Source of the DNA: Streptomyces sp. NBC_00224
Lineage (GTDB): Bacteria > Actinomycetota > Actinomycetes > Streptomycetales > Streptomycetaceae
Assembly: GCF_041435195.1 (NCBI RefSeq)
Contig: NZ_CP108106.1
Coordinates: 8,321,001 to 8,385,000 of the forward strand
Length of the DNA stretch: 64,000 nt
Direction of reading: 5' to 3'
Positions 61,134 to 64,000 of the stretch are shown piece after piece; position 1 is the first letter of the stretch; the number at the start of each line of letters is the position of its first letter. A program made the position numbers and the translations under genes. The notes beneath the pieces are model-generated. The model was not told where the DNA came from. It made no database searches and was given only the letters and a program-made list of their open reading frames with translations.

Positions 61134-62849
61134 ATGAAACTTATGTTCGGACGAAGAAGTCGCCTTGCTCAGTTTGCGCTGGGAGCGGCCGTAGCCGCCT
61201 CCGTACTGCTTCCCGCCCAGTCCGCCCAGGCCGCCTCCGGCCTGGACCCGTTCACCGCGAACTTCAAGCTCACGCGTGTGGACGGGGACAAGACCAACCT
61301 CATCACCTCCGCCGAGGCCGCCGGAGTCGCCAAGGCGTCCGTCACCGACGTCCTGGGCACCCGTACGGGACGTCCGGGCCTCTGTCACGCCACCGGGCTG
61401 AACGGCGCTCTCAAGCCCGACGGGTTCTGTTGGGACGATGAGGACGACAGGTCCAACTACGCGGATGACGCGGGTGGTTGGATGCCACAGGGCTTCGCCG
61501 GTTCGCATGCCGCCACCGCCGACGGGCTGTATGCGGGCCGTTCCCTGACGGCCACCTCCTGGTATCACGGCACGTATGTCTCAGGTCGCACTCCGACTAC
61601 CGTCGAGGACTACGCGAGGGTCTCGATCGCGGAGTCGACCGGCGGCCAGGTCAAGTACGGGCACATCGCGCTCGTGGAGCCGGTCAACGGCAACTTCAAG
61701 CAGCTTCAGTACCCGTCGCACTCGGACGGCGTCGCCTGGTACGGCAACAGGCTGTTCGTCGCCAACGGCGCGGAACTGCAGGTCTTCGATCTGACGCGCA
61801 TCTGGCGCATGAGTGACACCACCAGCGCCCTCACCGGGCTGACTGCGGGCAAGACCTCCGCTCGCTTCCACCTCTGGGCGATGCCGCTCGTCGCCCGCTA
61901 CAGCACCGTCAGTACCGCCGCGGTCGACAACATCTCCACGGCATACGTCAACAACAGCCCCCGCGCCTGTGGTCCGGCCGTCCACGACGAGCTGTGCCTG
62001 AGCAGCCTGAGCGTCGACCGCTCCGGCGCCACGCCGGCCCTGGTGTCGGTGGAGAACAGGAACGGCGCAGGCGCCCGCATCGTCCGCTGGCCGCTGTCGG
62101 CCCTCGGCACCGGCACTCCCACCACGGTCGCCTCGGAGACCACGGGCTACACCTCTCCCGTGTGGGGCATCCAGGGCACGGCCACGGACGGCACCAACTA
62201 CTACATGAGCGGTACCTGCCCGACGTACTGGCCGGGCGGCACCGAGCTCTACTCCTGCATCCACGTGGCCAAGCCCGGCGAGGCGCCGCACGTCCTCACT
62301 CAGGCACCGCAGCTGACCCAGGGCCTCTCCTGGGACCCCCTGGCCAAGCGGCTCTGGGGCGCCAACGAGGCGCTGGTGGACTCCAGCGGGCCGCGCCGGG
62401 TGGTGTTCAACGTCGAGCCCGACGCCGGCAAGCCGGTCGACGGCTGGAGCTGGCTCACCAACTTCCACCAGGCGGGCTCCGTCTGTGCGACGCCTCAGGG
62501 CAACGCCACCGCCAACGGCACCCCGATCACCGTGTGGAGCTGCACGGGATCGGATGCCCAGCGGTGGAAGTACGAGAACGGTCTGATCGTCCACAAGGCC
62601 AGCGGCAAGTGCATCACCCCCGAGGCCAACGGCGCGAACACCAACGGCGCGCTGCTGACACTGTGGACGTGCAACCCCTCAAGCGACGTCCAGCGGTTCT
62701 CCCCGTCGGCGGACGGCAGCGCCGTCAACGCCTACGGCAAGGCCATCACACCGAAGGGCAACTCCCTGGGCAACGGCGTCTGGCTGACCCTGTGGACCCA
62801 GGGCAGCCCCACTCCTGACGTCCAGGACTGGGCGGTGAAGGGCTTCTAG
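61134..62849 (+). CDS. Secreted protein with C-terminal ricin-type lectin domain
   Basis: 571 residues from ATG 61134, which has only a weak upstream purine stretch. It has a signal peptide ending near AQAASG (about 35). The central about 400 residues are Trp/Gly-rich and beta-rich, perhaps a beta-propeller (GVAWYGNRLFVANGAELQVF, GLSWDPLAKRLWGANEALVD), with no catalytic motif that I recognise. The last about 125 residues are a RICIN beta-trefoil with Q-x-W signatures (SDAQRWKYENG, ASGKCITPEANG) that bind sugars. It is inferred to attach to a polysaccharide or cell surface. Confidence 0.83.
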   Translation: MKLMFGRRSRLAQFALGAAVAASVLLPAQSAQAASGLDPFTANFKLTRVDGDKTNLITSAEAAGVAKASVTDVLGTRTGRPGLCHATGLNGALKPDGFCWDDEDDRSNYADDAGGWMPQGFAGSHAATADGLYAGRSLTATSWYHGTYVSGRTPTTVEDYARVSIAESTGGQVKYGHIALVEPVNGNFKQLQYPSHSDGVAWYGNRLFVANGAELQVFDLTRIWRMSDTTSALTGLTAGKTSARFHLWAMPLVARYSTVSTAAVDNISTAYVNNSPRACGPAVHDELCLSSLSVDRSGATPALVSVENRNGAGARIVRWPLSALGTGTPTTVASETTGYTSPVWGIQGTATDGTNYYMSGTCPTYWPGGTELYSCIHVAKPGEAPHVLTQAPQLTQGLSWDPLAKRLWGANEALVDSSGPRRVVFNVEPDAGKPVDGWSWLTNFHQAGSVCATPQGNATANGTPITVWSCTGSDAQRWKYENGLIVHKASGKCITPEANGANTNGALLTLWTCNPSSDVQRFSPSADGSAVNAYGKAITPKGNSLGNGVWLTLWTQGSPTPDVQDWAVKGF

Positions 62850-62986
62850 CCCCACCCCCGCTGCCTCGGCGCCGCAGGGGCCGGCCCGTACTCGGACACC
62901 CTTGGCGAGCGCCCTCCGCGACGTGACGTCGGTCTGTTCCACCGCCTTGGTGCGGCAGGCCGACGTGGTGTCCCGGCCCGTCGTCT

Positions 62987-63481
62987 TCAGGCGAAGTCGG
63001 TAGCGGGCTCGGTGGCGTAGCGGCTCATCGTGTGGAGGCCGGCCTGAGGGGTCAGCGGCCTGCCGTCGGCGGTCATGCTCTGGAGGTCTCGGAAGTACTG
63101 CACGTACAGGTCGGGGGTGAACATGCTGAGCATGACGGCGGGTCGGTCGGTCATGTTGGCGAAGGTGTGCGGGGCGCCGGGCGGGACCACCACGAGCGTG
63201 CCCGCGGTCGCGTCGTGTTCCTTGTCCCCGACGGTGAACCGCACCGTGCCGGAGATGATGTAGAAGCCCTCGTCGTGCTGGGCGTGGCGGTGCTGCGGCG
63301 GTCCGGAGGTGTGCGGGGCGAGGACGGACTCGGTGATCCCCAGGCGGTGCCCGGTGTGGCTGCCGTCTTCGAGGACGCGCATGCGCGTGGTGCCCAAGAC
63401 GATCCTCTCGCCGTCGGCGGGGCCGACCACCGATACGGCGGGGTCGGCCTGCGGTTCACTGGGCTTCGCTTCGTCAATCAT
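62987..63481 (-). CDS. Cupin-domain protein
   Basis: 164 residues from ATG 63481. A single cupin barrel with metal-binding motif 1 (PPQHRHAQHDEGFYIISG; His-x-His and Glu) and motif 2 (VPPGAPHTFANM; His). Cupins of this length act as dioxygenases, isomerases or ligand-binding proteins; the substrate is not evident. It is divergent from the LysR gene across an 80-base gap with a T-N11-A box, so it is the likely target of that regulator. Confidence 0.86.
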   Translation of the reverse strand: MIDEAKPSEPQADPAVSVVGPADGERIVLGTTRMRVLEDGSHTGHRLGITESVLAPHTSGPPQHRHAQHDEGFYIISGTVRFTVGDKEHDATAGTLVVVPPGAPHTFANMTDRPAVMLSMFTPDLYVQYFRDLQSMTADGRPLTPQAGLHTMSRYATEPATDFA

Positions 63482-63535
63482 GTTCCGAGTGCACCGCCAG
63501 GGCCCCGTACGTGTCCAACACCCGTTCCGCCACGC

Positions 63536-63554
63536 CGATACCTTGCGGGTATCG
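63536..63554. promoter_or_regulatory. LysR-type T-N11-A operator
   Basis: CGATACC-TTGCG-GGTATCG is a perfect dyad with the LysR-box form T-N11-A (T63539, A63551). It lies 8 bases before the LysR start and 55 bases before the cupin start, positioned to serve both genes. Confidence 0.8.
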
Positions 63555-63561
63555 TCGCAGC

Positions 63562-64000
63562 ATGGAGCTACGTACCCTGCGCTACTTCGTGGCGGTTGCC
63601 GAGGAACTCCACTTCGGCCGGGCCGCCGCCCGGCTGCACATGAGCCAGCCGCCGCTGAGCCGGGCGATCAAGCAGCTGGAGACAGAGGTAGGTGCCCTGC
63701 TGTTGGCCCGCTCGCCTGCCGGAGTCACGCTCACCCCGGTGGGGGCAGTGCTGCTCGACGAAGCGCGGGCCCTGCTCGACCAGGCCGACCGCGTCCGCGC
63801 CCGGGTGACTGCGGCGGCCGACGCCGCGACCCTCACCATCGGCATCCTGGGCGACGGCACCGACCCCGGTATCGCCAGGCTGGCGGCCGCCTTCCGCCGA
63901 AGCCACCCCGGCGTCGACATCCGCATCCGCGACGCCGACCTGACCGATCCCACCTGCGGACTGCGCGCCGGGCTGGTCGACGTCGCCCTGACCCGTGCGC
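63562..64000 (+). CDS. LysR-family regulator (3' partial)
   Basis: At least 146 residues, running off the window end. The N-terminal helix-turn-helix is canonical: MELRTLRYFVAVAEELHFGR, AARLHMSQPPLSRAIKQLET. The start of the effector-binding domain follows (LTIGILGDGTDPGIARLAAA). Effector unknown. It is divergent from the cupin gene, which it probably controls via the dyad just upstream. Confidence 0.9.
   Translation, partial: MELRTLRYFVAVAEELHFGRAAARLHMSQPPLSRAIKQLETEVGALLLARSPAGVTLTPVGAVLLDEARALLDQADRVRARVTAAADAATLTIGILGDGTDPGIARLAAAFRRSHPGVDIRIRDADLTDPTCGLRAGLVDVALTRA

Noticed and set aside
1..64000. tRNA genes, CRISPR arrays, insertion sequences, attachment sites
   Set aside because: No cloverleaf with conserved arms, no regularly spaced repeat-spacer array, no transposase or integrase gene and no terminal inverted repeats were seen. 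Hairpins found are terminator-like.

Overview
The window comes from a Streptomyces chromosome or a very close relative. The evidence is very high GC with third-position GC bias, many GTG starts, rare TTA codons, and several Streptomyces families: an endoglycosidase H-like GH18 enzyme, a 2-methylisoborneol (2-MIB) operon with an EshA/encapsulin-type shell protein, a class IV lanthipeptide locus, a small NRPS cluster and many secreted proteins. I saw no tRNA, rRNA, CRISPR array, transposase or phage structural gene. It reads as accessory arm-like sequence.

Layout. 1-24 kb is a run of mostly single genes. These include a secreted FG-GAP protein (cut by the window start), a PHB-depolymerase-like esterase, a secreted propeller-like protein, a secreted phospholipase-D-like protein, a C-terminally shortened aryl-acid AMP-ligase relative, a DoxX protein, GNAT enzymes, a GH63-like glycosidase, an FAD oxidoreductase, a WXG/DUF1023-type hydrolase pair, FabV enoyl reductase, a TolB-like propeller, EndoH and an Eis-like acetyltransferase. 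24.0-29.3 kb has a Sir2 deacetylase divergent from a compact lanthipeptide operon: precursor, three-domain LanL synthetase, and an overlapping substrate-binding-protein-like gene without a signal peptide. 29.4-33.1 kb (minus strand) is the 2-MIB operon: shell protein, 2-MIB synthase, GPP methyltransferase. 33.5-37.8 kb (plus) holds a 1048-residue and a 358-residue protein of unknown function, the least explained locus here. 37.9-40.0 kb has an alpha/beta hydrolase and three small genes.

40.0-52.9 kb (minus) is an NRPS cluster in the order MFS exporter, free-standing C domain, C-A-PCP, A-PCP, A-PCP, C-(A remnant)-PCP-reductase. Specificity residues suggest one basic-residue-like and one Val/Ile-like adenylation domain; the third is unassigned. 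There is no thioesterase, and an extended-SDR domain ends the line. 53.3-55.0 kb is a HEAT-repeat protein translationally coupled to a MerR-HEAT fusion regulator, behind a classic MerR-type promoter. 55.1-64 kb has a duplicated antibiotic-biosynthesis-monooxygenase protein, a membrane-anchored protein with a GDT-rich stalk, an unknown protein with a polyproline tail, a LuxR-type regulator, a divergent MerR/old-yellow-enzyme pair, a secreted ricin-lectin protein, and a divergent cupin/LysR pair with a T-N11-A box (LysR cut by the window end).

Starts were chosen by ribosome binding site, signal peptide and family length, so many are shorter than the longest open frame. Domain names and substrate predictions rest on motif reading only; no database search was run.
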